DNA of 63,958 bases from a virus, in IMG/VR virus record IMGVR_UViG_3300027793_000089, positions 1 through 63,958 of that record. One strand, written 5' to 3'. The notes beneath the pieces were generated by a model. That model made no database searches, was not told the DNA's origin, and saw nothing but the letters and a program-made list of their open reading frames with translations. Positions within the stretch are counted from its first letter, which is position 1. Every line of letters begins with the position of its first letter. Below are positions 16,863 through 26,236 of this stretch, piece by piece. The translations under genes were made by a program, and so were the position numbers.

Positions 16863-17671
16863 TGTTTAATAATCGTCACTTCTATCATCAACATATACGT
16901 AAGGCTATTATTGCTTTTGGTACGTTGTTTAATAACATCACATTACGTAGAATAAACGCCGAAGGTGAAGTTGCACAAAGTTTGTTTGTGCCATTAAGTT
17001 ATGCCCCAAAGCAAAAGTTCATAGACCGTATTCGTGAAGCTCCTGAACTAGAAACAGGTCGTGCAACGTTTCAAATTACATTACCCCGTATGGGATTTGA
17101 AATAACAAATTTTAATTATGATGCATCTAGAAAATTAGCTGTTACACAAAATGTTCGTTCAGTTGATACAACAGGTACAACAAATACGGGTGTTCGCTAT
17201 TCATATATTTCTACCCCATATAACATGGGGATTAGTTTAAGTGTGTTTGCAAAAAATCAAGATGATGGATTACAAATTGTGGAACAAATTCTCCCCTATT
17301 TCAATCCTGATTTCAATGTCACAATTAATGAAATTCCTGAACTGGGCGTGAAACGTGACTTACAAATTGTACTGGATAACATCAGTTATCAAGATGAGTG
17401 GGAGGGAGGATTTGATAAGCGGTTGAGTGTAATTTGGGATTTGAACTTTACAATTAAAATGAACTTCTTTGGGTATGTGCAAGATGCCAATCTCATCAAG
17501 AAAACAATACAAAACATATATACAGATTATGGATTGTTTGAAGGACAACCTCCTACAAATACTCAGGTTGGTAGAAGAATCACAACTACCACAGACCCAG
17601 AAAATGCAACACCTATAGATAATTATACATTCGTACAAGAATTTGATGACATTTTTTCGAGTGAAATATGA
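16862..17671 (+). CDS. gp15: Tail completion and sheath stabiliser gp15
   Basis: 269 residues (T4 gp15 is about 272). HFYHQHIRKAIIAFGTLFNN and then VPLSYAPKQKFIDRI, together with LPRMGFEI, are strongly conserved in this family. It terminates the tail tube and sheath and joins the tail to the neck. It overlaps gene 16 by 4 bases. Confidence 0.92.
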   Translation: MFNNRHFYHQHIRKAIIAFGTLFNNITLRRINAEGEVAQSLFVPLSYAPKQKFIDRIREAPELETGRATFQITLPRMGFEITNFNYDASRKLAVTQNVRSVDTTGTTNTGVRYSYISTPYNMGISLSVFAKNQDDGLQIVEQILPYFNPDFNVTINEIPELGVKRDLQIVLDNISYQDEWEGGFDKRLSVIWDLNFTIKMNFFGYVQDANLIKKTIQNIYTDYGLFEGQPPTNTQVGRRITTTTDPENATPIDNYTFVQEFDDIFSSEI

Positions 17672-18069
17672 GCTTTGATAAGTTAGATGAAAAATTTCAA
17701 GTTGTTTCAACGACAGTAGACGAGGTGGAAGAAAAGACATCTCCTGTAATAGAAGATGATGCCCAACACGCCCGTGAAACATTGAGAAATTTAATTGATA
17801 AGGGGAATGAAGCCATTGACGGTATCTTACATATTGCAAAAAACAGTGACCATCCCCGAGCATATGAAGTTGCAGGACAACTCATTAAGACTGTTTCTGA
17901 TACTGCCAAGGATTTACTTGAAGTTCAAAAGCGGAAAAAAGAATTGGAAAAAACAGATAAACCAAAAATACAGACACAAAACAATTTGTTCGTTGGTTCA
18001 ACTCATGAGTTATTGAAAGCCATGAAGAAAGTCAATGAACCCATTACAATACAGGATGTAAATGATTGA
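17668..18069 (+). CDS. gp16: Terminase small subunit gp16
   Basis: 133 residues (T4 164). The central segment (ARETLRNLIDKGNEAIDGIL, then HPRAYEVAGQLIKT) matches the oligomerising helical core of T4-like gp16. It regulates gp17 and recognises DNA for headful packaging. It overlaps gene 17 by 8 bases. Confidence 0.88.
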   Translation: MSFDKLDEKFQVVSTTVDEVEEKTSPVIEDDAQHARETLRNLIDKGNEAIDGILHIAKNSDHPRAYEVAGQLIKTVSDTAKDLLEVQKRKKELEKTDKPKIQTQNNLFVGSTHELLKAMKKVNEPITIQDVND

Positions 18070-19705
18070 AGAAAACAATTCGTACCATGGCAATCCTAAC
18101 TTAAAACCTGTTGGTCATCAACACCAGTTCACACCAGAAGAAATTCAGGAATTTGTGAAGTGTCAAGAGGATCCAATTTATTTCATTGAGAATTATTGTC
18201 ACATTGTTACACTTGACCATGGATTACAACTTTTCAAACTGTACGGTTGTCAGAAAACGAAAGTTAATGTTATTCTGAATAATCGTAAAGTGGTACTTAT
18301 GGAAGGGCGTCAGCAAGGAAAAACTATCACGGCTGCCGCATGTATCCTATGGTATACATTATTTCAAGAGAGTAAAACTGTAGCAATTCTAGCCAATAAA
18401 GGTAGTGCTGCGCGTGAAGTATTAGACCGTTATCAAATCATGTATGAACATCTTCCCATCTGGATGCAACAAGGAGTTCGTACTTGGAACAAAGGTAACG
18501 TTGAGTTGGAAAATGGAAGTAAGGTGTTTACTGCTGCCACAACAGGATCCGGTATTCGTGGTAAGTCTGTTAACTGGCTGTATATTGACGAAGCTGCCAT
18601 TATCCCGAACAACATTGCAGAACAATTCTTTGCGTCTGTATATCCGACAATTTCTGCCGGTACAACAACCAAGATTCTGCTAACATCCACCCCATTAGGT
18701 TACAACCATTTTTGGAAATTCTGGAACGAAGCTGAAAAGGGTAAAAACGGGTTCGTTCATCACTTTATTCCATATTGGGAAATTCCGGGTCGTGATGAAG
18801 CCTGGGCAGAAGAACAAAGAAAGACGTTGGGTGATGTGAAATTCAATCAAGAAGTACTATGTCAGTTTTTGGGTTCTACAAACACGTTGATTAATGGCGC
18901 AACACTGGCATATATGAGTAGTATGGATCCTGTGTTTTACAATGAAATGGGGTTGTCCATTTATACTGAACCCAGCAAAGATAGAATGTATGTCATTTGT
19001 GTTGACGTTGCCCGAGGTGTGGGAGGAGATTATTCGGCATTCACCATTGTTGATGTCACTGAGATGCCGTATAAACTTGTAGGTAAGTTTAAAAACAATA
19101 CCATTTCTCCCATGTTGTTCCCAGATGTCATTGTGAAAGCTGCACGAGATTACAATAATGCATATATACTTGTAGAAACAAATGACATTGGCGGACAAAT
19201 TGCAGACATTCTACATATTGAACATGAATATGAAAATATGCTCTGTACAATACAAGAAAACAAACAAACCTACATTAGTCCAGGATTTGCCAAATCCACA
19301 ACAATGGGTGTTAGAACCACAAAGTCTGTGAAACGTCAAGGGTGTTTCGCCATCAAATCTCTCCTCGAGGAGAAAAAACTAAATATATTTGACGCCGAAA
19401 CCATTCATGAATTTTCAACATTCATTGAGAAAAATGGTACATTCGTAGCTGACGAAGGATATCATGATGACTTAGTGATGACGTTAGTACTATTTGGTTG
19501 GCTTACCACAAACCAATATTTCCGCGAACTCACAGACATCAACGTTCGTGAGAGAATCTACAAACAACAAATGATGCAAATTGAAGATGAACTGACACCA
19601 TTTGGTTTCATAGATGACGGCACTTCAGAATCCATATTTGTTGAGAACAATATTGTGTGGTCAACCGATAAATCTTTGCCATGGAACAACATCTACAAGA
19701 ATTAA
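18062..19705 (+). CDS. gp17: Terminase large subunit gp17
   Basis: 547 residues. N-terminal packaging ATPase: Walker A EGRQQGKT at 81-88, Walker B WLYIDEAA at 172-179. C-terminal RNase H-like nuclease: acidic residue in ICVDVARGVGGDYSAF near residue 315, ETND further on, and GYHDDLVM near 465. T4 gp17 is about 610 residues. It translocates DNA into the prohead and cuts concatemers. Confidence 0.95.
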   Translation: MIEENNSYHGNPNLKPVGHQHQFTPEEIQEFVKCQEDPIYFIENYCHIVTLDHGLQLFKLYGCQKTKVNVILNNRKVVLMEGRQQGKTITAAACILWYTLFQESKTVAILANKGSAAREVLDRYQIMYEHLPIWMQQGVRTWNKGNVELENGSKVFTAATTGSGIRGKSVNWLYIDEAAIIPNNIAEQFFASVYPTISAGTTTKILLTSTPLGYNHFWKFWNEAEKGKNGFVHHFIPYWEIPGRDEAWAEEQRKTLGDVKFNQEVLCQFLGSTNTLINGATLAYMSSMDPVFYNEMGLSIYTEPSKDRMYVICVDVARGVGGDYSAFTIVDVTEMPYKLVGKFKNNTISPMLFPDVIVKAARDYNNAYILVETNDIGGQIADILHIEHEYENMLCTIQENKQTYISPGFAKSTTMGVRTTKSVKRQGCFAIKSLLEEKKLNIFDAETIHEFSTFIEKNGTFVADEGYHDDLVMTLVLFGWLTTNQYFRELTDINVRERIYKQQMMQIEDELTPFGFIDDGTSESIFVENNIVWSTDKSLPWNNIYKN

Positions 19706-19728
19706 AGTATTTTGAAGGTGTGTAAAGT

Positions 19729-19736
19729 TATAAATA
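19729..19736 (+). promoter_or_regulatory. T4-type late promoter box
   Basis: Exact TATAAATA in the gap between genes 17 and 18, 68 bases before the sheath start. Confidence 0.8.
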
Positions 19737-19804
19737 TTATAAACCATAGTGTAATCACGCCCTGAAAATACTATTAAGATTTCAATCACTAACAGGAGAA
19801 TAAA

Positions 19805-21478
19805 ATGGCATTTCAATTATCACCAGGCGTACTTGTAGTCGAAAAAGACCTAACAGGTATCGTTCCTGCTGTTGCCACATCAATAGGTGGCTACGTAGGA
19901 GCCTTCCAATGGGGTCCGGTAGAACAAATCACAACCATCAGCAACGAAGCTGAACTCGTCAAAACATTTGCAAAGCCAAACAATACAGTTGCCGCTAGCT
20001 GGTTCTCAGCCGCCAACTTCTTGGCATATGGCAACAACTTAAAGGTTGTTCGCTCAGTAGGTAGTAATGCAAAGAATGCTGTAACATCAGGCACAGCAAT
20101 TCTCATCAAGAACGAAGACCAATGGGAAGCACAATATTCAAACGGCGCCGCATCAGTAGGTGAATGGGCTGCTAAGTTCCCAGGTGTTCTAGGTAACTCA
20201 TTAAAGGTGTCAGCATGTGACGCTTCAGGCTTCTCAGCATGGACCTATCGCACAGAATTCGACGCAGCACCTGGCACATCAGACTTCCTCGTGAATTTAG
20301 GAAACACTGAAGCCGGCGACGAAATGCACATTGTCGTTGTTGACGAAGATGGTTTATGGACAGGCACACCTGGTACTGTACTAGAAAAGTTTGCATTCGT
20401 TTCAAAGGGTAGTGACGTTAAGAAGGCTGACGGATCAAATGCATTCTATCGTGATGTACTTCGTGGTTCACGTTACGTATATTGGATGGATCATCCTGCA
20501 GGAACAAACTGGGGCAGTGCTGCATCAGCATCAATCGAATATGATGGCTTAGGATCAGACGATTGGTCACTTGCCAATGGTGTTTCTGACGATGCACCAT
20601 CAACCGGCGCACTTCAAACAGGTTGGGACTTATTTGCCAATGCAGAAATCGTTGATGTAAATCTTCTATTCAACGGTCCTAACGCATTAGCAGTTGGACA
20701 ATACATGATTCAAACTGCTCAAGCACGTATGGATTGCGTAGGTTTCGTTTCACCTCTCTTAGCATCTGTATTAAATAACGCAGGCAGCGAAGCTGAGGAC
20801 ATCATCACAGACCGTCAAGATACATTAAATGTCAATACATCATATGGTGTTATGGACTCAGGTTGGAAATATCAATACGACAAGTACAATGATTTGTATC
20901 GTTGGGTTCCATTGAATGCCGACATTGCAGGTCTCTGTGCACGTACTGACACCATTGCCGATCCTTGGTTCTCACCAGGTGGTTTAAATCGTGGTCAAAT
21001 CAAGAATGTTGTGAAGTTGGCATATTCACCTGACAAGACTGACCGCGATGAACTATATAAGAATGGCATCAACCCAGTTGTGTCATTCCCAGGCGAAGGT
21101 ACTGTATTGTTTGGCGACAAGACACTTCTTGCCAAGCCATCAGCTTTCGATAGAATCAACGTTCGTCGTTTGTTCATCGTTCTAGAAAAGGCAATTGCCA
21201 CAGCAGGCAAGTATCAATTGTTTGAATTCAACGATGCCTTCACACGCGCACAATTCCGTAACTTAGTGGAACCATTCTTGCGCGATGTTCGTGGTCGTCG
21301 TGGTATCTTTGACTTCCGCGTAGTTTGCGATGAAACAAATAACACAGGCGAAGTCATTGACCGTAACGAATTCGTAGCTGACATCTTCATCAAGCCAGCT
21401 CGTTCAATCAACTTCATGCAATTGAACTTCATCGCCACACGTACTGGTGTGAGCTTTGAAGAAGTCGTAGGCGCCTAA
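19805..21478 (+). CDS. gp18: Tail sheath protein gp18
   Basis: 557 residues. It starts SPGVLVVEKDLTGIVPAVAT, the standard sheath opening, and ends with RSINFMQLNFIATRTGVSFE, the conserved C-terminal interlocking strand. T4 gp18 is larger (659), so the surface domains are reduced. Codons here favour a high-expression set. RBS aggag at 19795-19799. Confidence 0.95.
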   Translation: MAFQLSPGVLVVEKDLTGIVPAVATSIGGYVGAFQWGPVEQITTISNEAELVKTFAKPNNTVAASWFSAANFLAYGNNLKVVRSVGSNAKNAVTSGTAILIKNEDQWEAQYSNGAASVGEWAAKFPGVLGNSLKVSACDASGFSAWTYRTEFDAAPGTSDFLVNLGNTEAGDEMHIVVVDEDGLWTGTPGTVLEKFAFVSKGSDVKKADGSNAFYRDVLRGSRYVYWMDHPAGTNWGSAASASIEYDGLGSDDWSLANGVSDDAPSTGALQTGWDLFANAEIVDVNLLFNGPNALAVGQYMIQTAQARMDCVGFVSPLLASVLNNAGSEAEDIITDRQDTLNVNTSYGVMDSGWKYQYDKYNDLYRWVPLNADIAGLCARTDTIADPWFSPGGLNRGQIKNVVKLAYSPDKTDRDELYKNGINPVVSFPGEGTVLFGDKTLLAKPSAFDRINVRRLFIVLEKAIATAGKYQLFEFNDAFTRAQFRNLVEPFLRDVRGRRGIFDFRVVCDETNNTGEVIDRNEFVADIFIKPARSINFMQLNFIATRTGVSFEEVVGA

Positions 21479-21507
21479 ACTAAATAACTTCTAGGAGATA
21501 GAAACAA

Positions 21508-22023
21508 ATGGATATTACCCAATTTAGAAACAAGTTAGGCGCAGGTGGTGCTCGTCCAAATCAATTTTTGGTAACACTTACTTGGCCTGCAGCAGTAGGA
21601 GTAGCCGCTTCTGATGACTCATTACTTGTCACAGCCGCTGCACTCCCTGCATCAAACGTTAACCCAACAATCGTTCAATATCGTGGTCGTGAAGTAAAGA
21701 TGGCAGGAGAACGCATCTTTGATCCATGGACAATCACAGTTATCAACGATACATCTTTGAAGATGCGTCAATACTTCGAACGCTGGACAAACTTAATGAA
21801 CGACCGTGTAAACAACGGTGGTCAATTAACCCCTGCGTTGTATCAATGTGATTTACGTGTACAACAATTGGATAGAAATGATGTTACACTTCGTACATAT
21901 GAAATTCGTAACGCATTCCCAATTAACGTTTCAGAAATTGCATTAGCATACAGTCAAAATGATGTCATTTCAGAATTCACAGTGACTTTCCAATATTCGC
22001 ATTTTGACGTAACACCTGTTTAA
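21508..22023 (+). CDS. gp19: Tail tube protein gp19
   Basis: 171 residues (T4 163). ARPNQFLVTLTWP, REVKMAGERIFDPWTITVIND and ENVISEFTVTFQY-like end (here QNDVISEFTVTFQYSHFD) are diagnostic segments. Position directly after the sheath gene confirms. RBS aggagat before the start. Confidence 0.93.
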   Translation: MDITQFRNKLGAGGARPNQFLVTLTWPAAVGVAASDDSLLVTAAALPASNVNPTIVQYRGREVKMAGERIFDPWTITVINDTSLKMRQYFERWTNLMNDRVNNGGQLTPALYQCDLRVQQLDRNDVTLRTYEIRNAFPINVSEIALAYSQNDVISEFTVTFQYSHFDVTPV

Positions 22024-22045
22024 TCTTTGACAAGGTAAAAATATT

Positions 22046-23629
22046 ATGGATATTTTTGGATATAGCATCAAGCGGAAGGAGCCCGCACGAACTGAAATTA
22101 GTTTCGTGCCTCCTTCCGACGATGGTGCTCTCGACACTGTCCGGGCAGGTGGGTACTACGGTACCTACCTCGACCTGGATAATGCAGCAAAAAATGAATC
22201 AGATTTAATTCAACGCTATCGTGCCATTTCTTTAATGGCGGATGTTGATAGTGCCATTGATGATATCGTCAATGAATCCATTGCCAATATTGAAGATGAG
22301 GATCCTATTGAAATTGATTTAGATGATGTAAAGGCTCCAGCATCAATCAAGAAAGCCATCAAGGAAGAATTTGCAAACATCACACAAATTCTTGACTTTA
22401 AACATCGAGCACAAGATTATTTTCGTCGCTGGTATGTAGATGGTCGTGTGTATTTTCACAAAGTTGTAGACGTAGCAAAACCCAAACAAGGGTTAACTGA
22501 TATTCGTTATATTGATCCAAGAAAAATCAAGAAAATCAGAAACGTCATTAAAGAAACTGAAAAAAATACAGGTGTAGAACTTGTACGTAAGGTGGAAGAA
22601 TTTTTCGTATATAATGAAAAGGGTGTATTAACTACACCTGTGACACAAGCAAGTCCAAGTGCCACACAAGGATTGAAAATAACCAAAGACGCCATTTGTT
22701 ATGTCCCATCAGGTTTAGTTGATGTAGATAATAACATGGTGTTGAGCTATTTACATAAAGCCATCAAAACAGCAAACCAATTGCGTATGATGGAAAATGC
22801 TCTTGTCATCTATCGTTTAGCAAGAGCGCCCGAAAGAAGAATTTTCTATATTGATGTAGGTAACCTTCCCAAGTTGAAGGCTGAACAATACATCAAGGAC
22901 ATCATGAATCGTTATCGCAACAAGTTGGTGTATGATGCCAACACAGGCGAGATTCGTGATGATAAAAAGACTATGAGCTTGTTGGAAGATTTCTGGTTGC
23001 CTCGTCGTGAAGGAGGTAAGGGTACTGAAATTGATACTCTACCTGGTGGTCAAAACCTCGGTGAAATTGCCGACATTGAATACTTCCAACGTAAGTTGTA
23101 TGAAAGTTTATATGTTCCTGTTTCTCGTTTGCAACAACAATCAGGATTGAACTTTGGTCGTGCCGCTGAAATTAATCGTGATGAATTGAAGTTCACAAAA
23201 TTCATCAATAAATTGCGCCGTCAATTTTCACGTATGTTTGATGACCTGTTGAAAACACAACTTGTGTTAAAAGGTGTCACAACTGAAACTGATTGGGAAG
23301 AAATGAAGGAAGATATCAAGTATAAGTTTGCTCAAGATGCCTATTATTCTGAAAGCAAAGACCAAGAATTGTTGCGGGCTCGCGTTGAATTACTATCACA
23401 ACTTGCAGAATTTGATGGTAAATATATAAGTAAGAGTTACATTCAAAAGCATGTGTTGCGTTTAACTGATGAAGAAATTGCACAAATGAATTCAGAAAAC
23501 GAAGAAGCTGCTTCAGCAGGAATGGATTACTCTGAACCCCTTGAAGACCCAAATCAGCCCGGCAACATATTACCTAAGGGATCTCCTTTCCCCGCCCCAC
23601 CGGAGAAGAAAAAGAATGGAACTACATGA
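22046..23629 (+). CDS. gp20: Portal vertex protein gp20
   Basis: 527 residues (T4 524). Diagnostic segments include MADVDSAIDDIVNESI, YFRRWYVDGRVYFHK and LPGGQNLGEIADIEYFQRKL. The dodecameric portal is the DNA entry and exit channel. The first 40 codons sit in a GC-richer stretch with two strong hairpins, unlike the rest of the gene. The Pro-rich C-terminus overlaps the next gene by 14 bases. Confidence 0.95.
   Translation: MDIFGYSIKRKEPARTEISFVPPSDDGALDTVRAGGYYGTYLDLDNAAKNESDLIQRYRAISLMADVDSAIDDIVNESIANIEDEDPIEIDLDDVKAPASIKKAIKEEFANITQILDFKHRAQDYFRRWYVDGRVYFHKVVDVAKPKQGLTDIRYIDPRKIKKIRNVIKETEKNTGVELVRKVEEFFVYNEKGVLTTPVTQASPSATQGLKITKDAICYVPSGLVDVDNNMVLSYLHKAIKTANQLRMMENALVIYRLARAPERRIFYIDVGNLPKLKAEQYIKDIMNRYRNKLVYDANTGEIRDDKKTMSLLEDFWLPRREGGKGTEIDTLPGGQNLGEIADIEYFQRKLYESLYVPVSRLQQQSGLNFGRAAEINRDELKFTKFINKLRRQFSRMFDDLLKTQLVLKGVTTETDWEEMKEDIKYKFAQDAYYSESKDQELLRARVELLSQLAEFDGKYISKSYIQKHVLRLTDEEIAQMNSENEEAASAGMDYSEPLEDPNQPGNILPKGSPFPAPPEKKKNGTT
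22073..22170 (+). repeat. Two strong inverted repeats inside the start of gene 20
   Basis: CGGAAGGA (22073-22080) pairs with TCCTTCCG (22111-22118), with an inner GCACGA/TCGTGC pair. A second stem AGGTGGGTAC/GTACCTACCT (22147-22156 and 22161-22170) closes a TACG tetraloop with a single G-U wobble. Both lie in codons 10-42 of the portal gene. Confidence 0.7.
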
Positions 23630-24803
23630 GGTTAAGATAGGCGATACCGTTTCTTTCACCCATAAAGGAAAGAAAGTTACAGGTAGAGTAATACATCGTC
23701 ACGACGGAAATAAGAATTCTGCCCTTGCGGGTCATGTGAATATTCAGCCATCAAATGCAGATTCTAATCCCCATACCATACATGTGTCTAAATTAAAACC
23801 TGCTACACAAATAAAAGAGGATATTCAGATGGCAGATATTAACGAACAAATTTTAGATTTAATTGATAACATTGAAGCAGGCAATCATCTAGAAGCCAAT
23901 AACATCTTCAACGAATTATTACAATCAAAAATTGATGCTTTGCTTGATGCAAAGAAAAATGAAGTTTCTTCATCAATGTTCAACACAGAAGAATGTGCTG
24001 AATGTATGGAAGAAGAAAAGAAAATGAAGAAGGAAAAGAAAGAAGATGAGGATGACGATGAAGAAGATGACTACGAAGATGAAGATGAAAGAATGGATGA
24101 AGCTTTAATTGGTGGTCAAAAGAAAATTGATGTCAACAAGAATGGTAAATTAGATGCCATGGACTTCAAGATGCTTCGTGCCAAGAAGAAGGGCATGAAG
24201 GAAGAAGTGAAATCAACTTCAGAAGCATATTCAGATCCATATGCTGCCAAGAAGGCGGCTGAAATGAAGAAGTCATATAGTAAGACTATGGCAGATGCCA
24301 AGAAGGAATATGAAGCTGCCAAGAAGCCAAAGTTTGCCAAGAACTTCATGAAGATGAAGAACGAAGAAGTGAAGCCCATTGATGAATTGAAATCTGCAAC
24401 GCTCGGTTCGTATATCAAAAAGGCAGCAGATTCATATGCAGGTGAAGCTCAGTCTGGTACATACCAAAAGGTAGACAAGCGAGAAAGAGGAATTGCAAAT
24501 GCTACAAACAAGCTTGTTAAGCGTGCAAAGGCTAATGAAGAAGTGGAATCCATTGATGAAATTTCTTCTGAAACTTTGAAGTCGTATCAACGAAAGTCCA
24601 TGGATCAAGGCACCAGAGTGTTGAAGAAGCAAGAAGCACCTTTGTCAGCAAAAAAATTTGCCAAGCGCGTGAAGGGTATGGCCCGTTCCTCACAAATATT
24701 AGACAAGCGTGAACCTCCCAAAAAACTTTATAGAGGTGACAACAAGGGTGGATATCCAAAACAATGGGATGAAAGTACAAAGTTCACCGTTGAAAAGGAT
24801 TAA
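23616..24803 (+). CDS. Prohead core / internal head protein (gp67-68 region)
   Basis: 395 residues from ATG 23616, preceded by a purine-rich ggagaag RBS; an in-frame ATG at 23541 lies inside gene 20 and is less likely. An N-terminal ~65-residue beta domain (VKIGDTVSFTHKGKKVTGRV) is followed by an acidic linker, a DVNKNGKLDAMDF loop like a dockerin/EF-hand calcium site, and two related modules beginning IDEL and IDEI, each followed by TL, SY and a Lys-rich stretch. Lys/Glu-rich proteins in this position are prohead core or packaged internal proteins, cut by gp21. The exact T4 counterpart is uncertain. Confidence 0.65.
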   Translation: MELHEVKIGDTVSFTHKGKKVTGRVIHRHDGNKNSALAGHVNIQPSNADSNPHTIHVSKLKPATQIKEDIQMADINEQILDLIDNIEAGNHLEANNIFNELLQSKIDALLDAKKNEVSSSMFNTEECAECMEEEKKMKKEKKEDEDDDEEDDYEDEDERMDEALIGGQKKIDVNKNGKLDAMDFKMLRAKKKGMKEEVKSTSEAYSDPYAAKKAAEMKKSYSKTMADAKKEYEAAKKPKFAKNFMKMKNEEVKPIDELKSATLGSYIKKAADSYAGEAQSGTYQKVDKRERGIANATNKLVKRAKANEEVESIDEISSETLKSYQRKSMDQGTRVLKKQEAPLSAKKFAKRVKGMARSSQILDKREPPKKLYRGDNKGGYPKQWDESTKFTVEKD

Positions 24804-24805
24804 TC

Positions 24806-25156
24806 ATGGCAAAGATGAGCGAAAAGGATATGGCTCAACGAGAAAAGATTGTGAAGTCCATGAAGAAAAACTTCAAAGATTTTCGCAAACGTTACGGTGC
24901 CAATGCAAAAAATGTAATGTATGCCACAGCCACTAAAATGGCAATGAAGGAAGAAACATCCGAAGAAAGAGGTGAATATGATTATGAAGGTGATATGGCA
25001 AAATCTTCATTGAAAACAATTATTCGTAATGCACAAGAAATGCATGATATGTTATCTGAAGATACCAATCTTCCTGAATGGGTTCAAGGCAAAATTACCT
25101 TAGCAGAAGATTATATTGTATCGGCTGCACAATATATGCAATCAGAATCGGAGTAA
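24806..25156 (+). CDS. Prohead core-associated protein
   Basis: 116 residues. The first half is basic and helical (KNFKDFRKRYGANAKNVMYA); the end is acidic, with LPEWVQGKITLAEDYI, a motif I recall from T4-like phage head proteins between genes 20 and 21. It probably belongs to the scaffold core. It starts 2 bases after the preceding gene. Confidence 0.6.
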   Translation: MAKMSEKDMAQREKIVKSMKKNFKDFRKRYGANAKNVMYATATKMAMKEETSEERGEYDYEGDMAKSSLKTIIRNAQEMHDMLSEDTNLPEWVQGKITLAEDYIVSAAQYMQSESE

Positions 25157-25159
25157 CAA

Positions 25160-25534
25160 ATGGCCATATCAATACTTAAAAAGACACCCATACATGTTGT
25201 AGTTGCCATTACAGGCGCAAATGCATCTGAAACCATTGATTTAGAAACAACACTAGAAACTACAACACAGAATGCCGCAACACCTAAGGCAAATATTAGT
25301 GGCATCTATTGGTCAATACCTTCAGGTAACGGAACCGTTTCAAGAAATTCTGTACAACTTTGGGCTATGACAGGTGCACGTGATTTTCAATTTCACGGAT
25401 TTTCTGATAACAGAGAAAATGGTAGTAACATAGTTGTGACATTACCCGCAGGTGGTGGTACCATTATTCTTGAAATCATGAAGGTCTCAGGATATGGTGA
25501 TACACAACATCTTAATCAATCAATAGGAGCATAA
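25160..25534 (+). CDS. Small virion protein, beta-rich
   Basis: 124 residues. SGIYWSIPSGNGTVSRNSVQ and NIVVTLPAGGGTIILEIMKV suggest a compact beta sandwich. It lies between the prohead core genes and protease 21, so a capsid decoration or internal role is likely. No T4 counterpart recognised. Confidence 0.55.
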   Translation: MAISILKKTPIHVVVAITGANASETIDLETTLETTTQNAATPKANISGIYWSIPSGNGTVSRNSVQLWAMTGARDFQFHGFSDNRENGSNIVVTLPAGGGTIILEIMKVSGYGDTQHLNQSIGA

Positions 25535-25536
25535 TC

Positions 25537-26187
25537 ATGAGACTCATTGCTGAAATAGTTGAAGATGTTCAAATCATCAACGAAGAAAATTCAAAAAATC
25601 TTTTCATTGAAGGTGTGTTTCTTCAAAGTGAAATTGCCAATAAAAATTCACGTATCTATCCCAAGACAGTTATGGAACGCGAAGTAAAGCGTTACATGAA
25701 GGAATATGTCGAAGCCAATCGCGCATTTGGTGAACTGGGACATCCTGAAGGTCCAACCATCAATCTTGACCGTGTCTCTCACATGATTGTGTCATTGAAG
25801 GAAGATGGAAACAATTATGTTGGTCGTGCAAAAATCATGAACACCCCAATGGGTAATATTGCACGTAACATCATTGAAGGTGGTGGTAAGTTGGGTGTGT
25901 CGTCACGCGGATTGGGTTCATTAAAAACCACTTCAGAAGGTATCAACGAAGTTCAAGATGATTTCTATCTTGCAACGGCGGCTGACATTGTGGCTGACCC
26001 TTCGGCACCTGATGCTTTCGTACAAGGGATTATGGAAAATAAGGATTGGATGTTTGTAAATGGTTCATGGACATATCAAAATATGGATGAAACTAAGAAG
26101 CTGATTGAAAAGACCAATCAACGTCAATTGCAAGAAATGAAGATTCGTGCCTTTGAAACCTTCTTAAATGCCATTTCAAAGAAATAA
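25537..26187 (+). CDS. gp21: Prohead protease gp21
   Basis: 216 residues (T4 212). Serine protease of the herpes-like prohead class: catalytic His in GELGHPEGPTINLDRVSH (H69), Ser in KLGVSSRGLGS (S122/S123) and a later Asp in ADIVADPSAPDAF. It matures the scaffold and capsid by cutting after Glu in [LI]xE sites. RBS aggagc. Confidence 0.94.
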   Translation: MRLIAEIVEDVQIINEENSKNLFIEGVFLQSEIANKNSRIYPKTVMEREVKRYMKEYVEANRAFGELGHPEGPTINLDRVSHMIVSLKEDGNNYVGRAKIMNTPMGNIARNIIEGGGKLGVSSRGLGSLKTTSEGINEVQDDFYLATAADIVADPSAPDAFVQGIMENKDWMFVNGSWTYQNMDETKKLIEKTNQRQLQEMKIRAFETFLNAISKK

Positions 26188-26192
26188 ACTCG

Positions 26193-26200
26193 TATAAATA
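26193..26200 (+). promoter_or_regulatory. T4-type late promoter box
   Basis: Exact TATAAATA between genes 21 and 22, 36 bases before the scaffold start. Confidence 0.8.
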
Positions 26201-26236
26201 ATATAAAGTTTTTGAAACAACTACAGGAGATACTAA

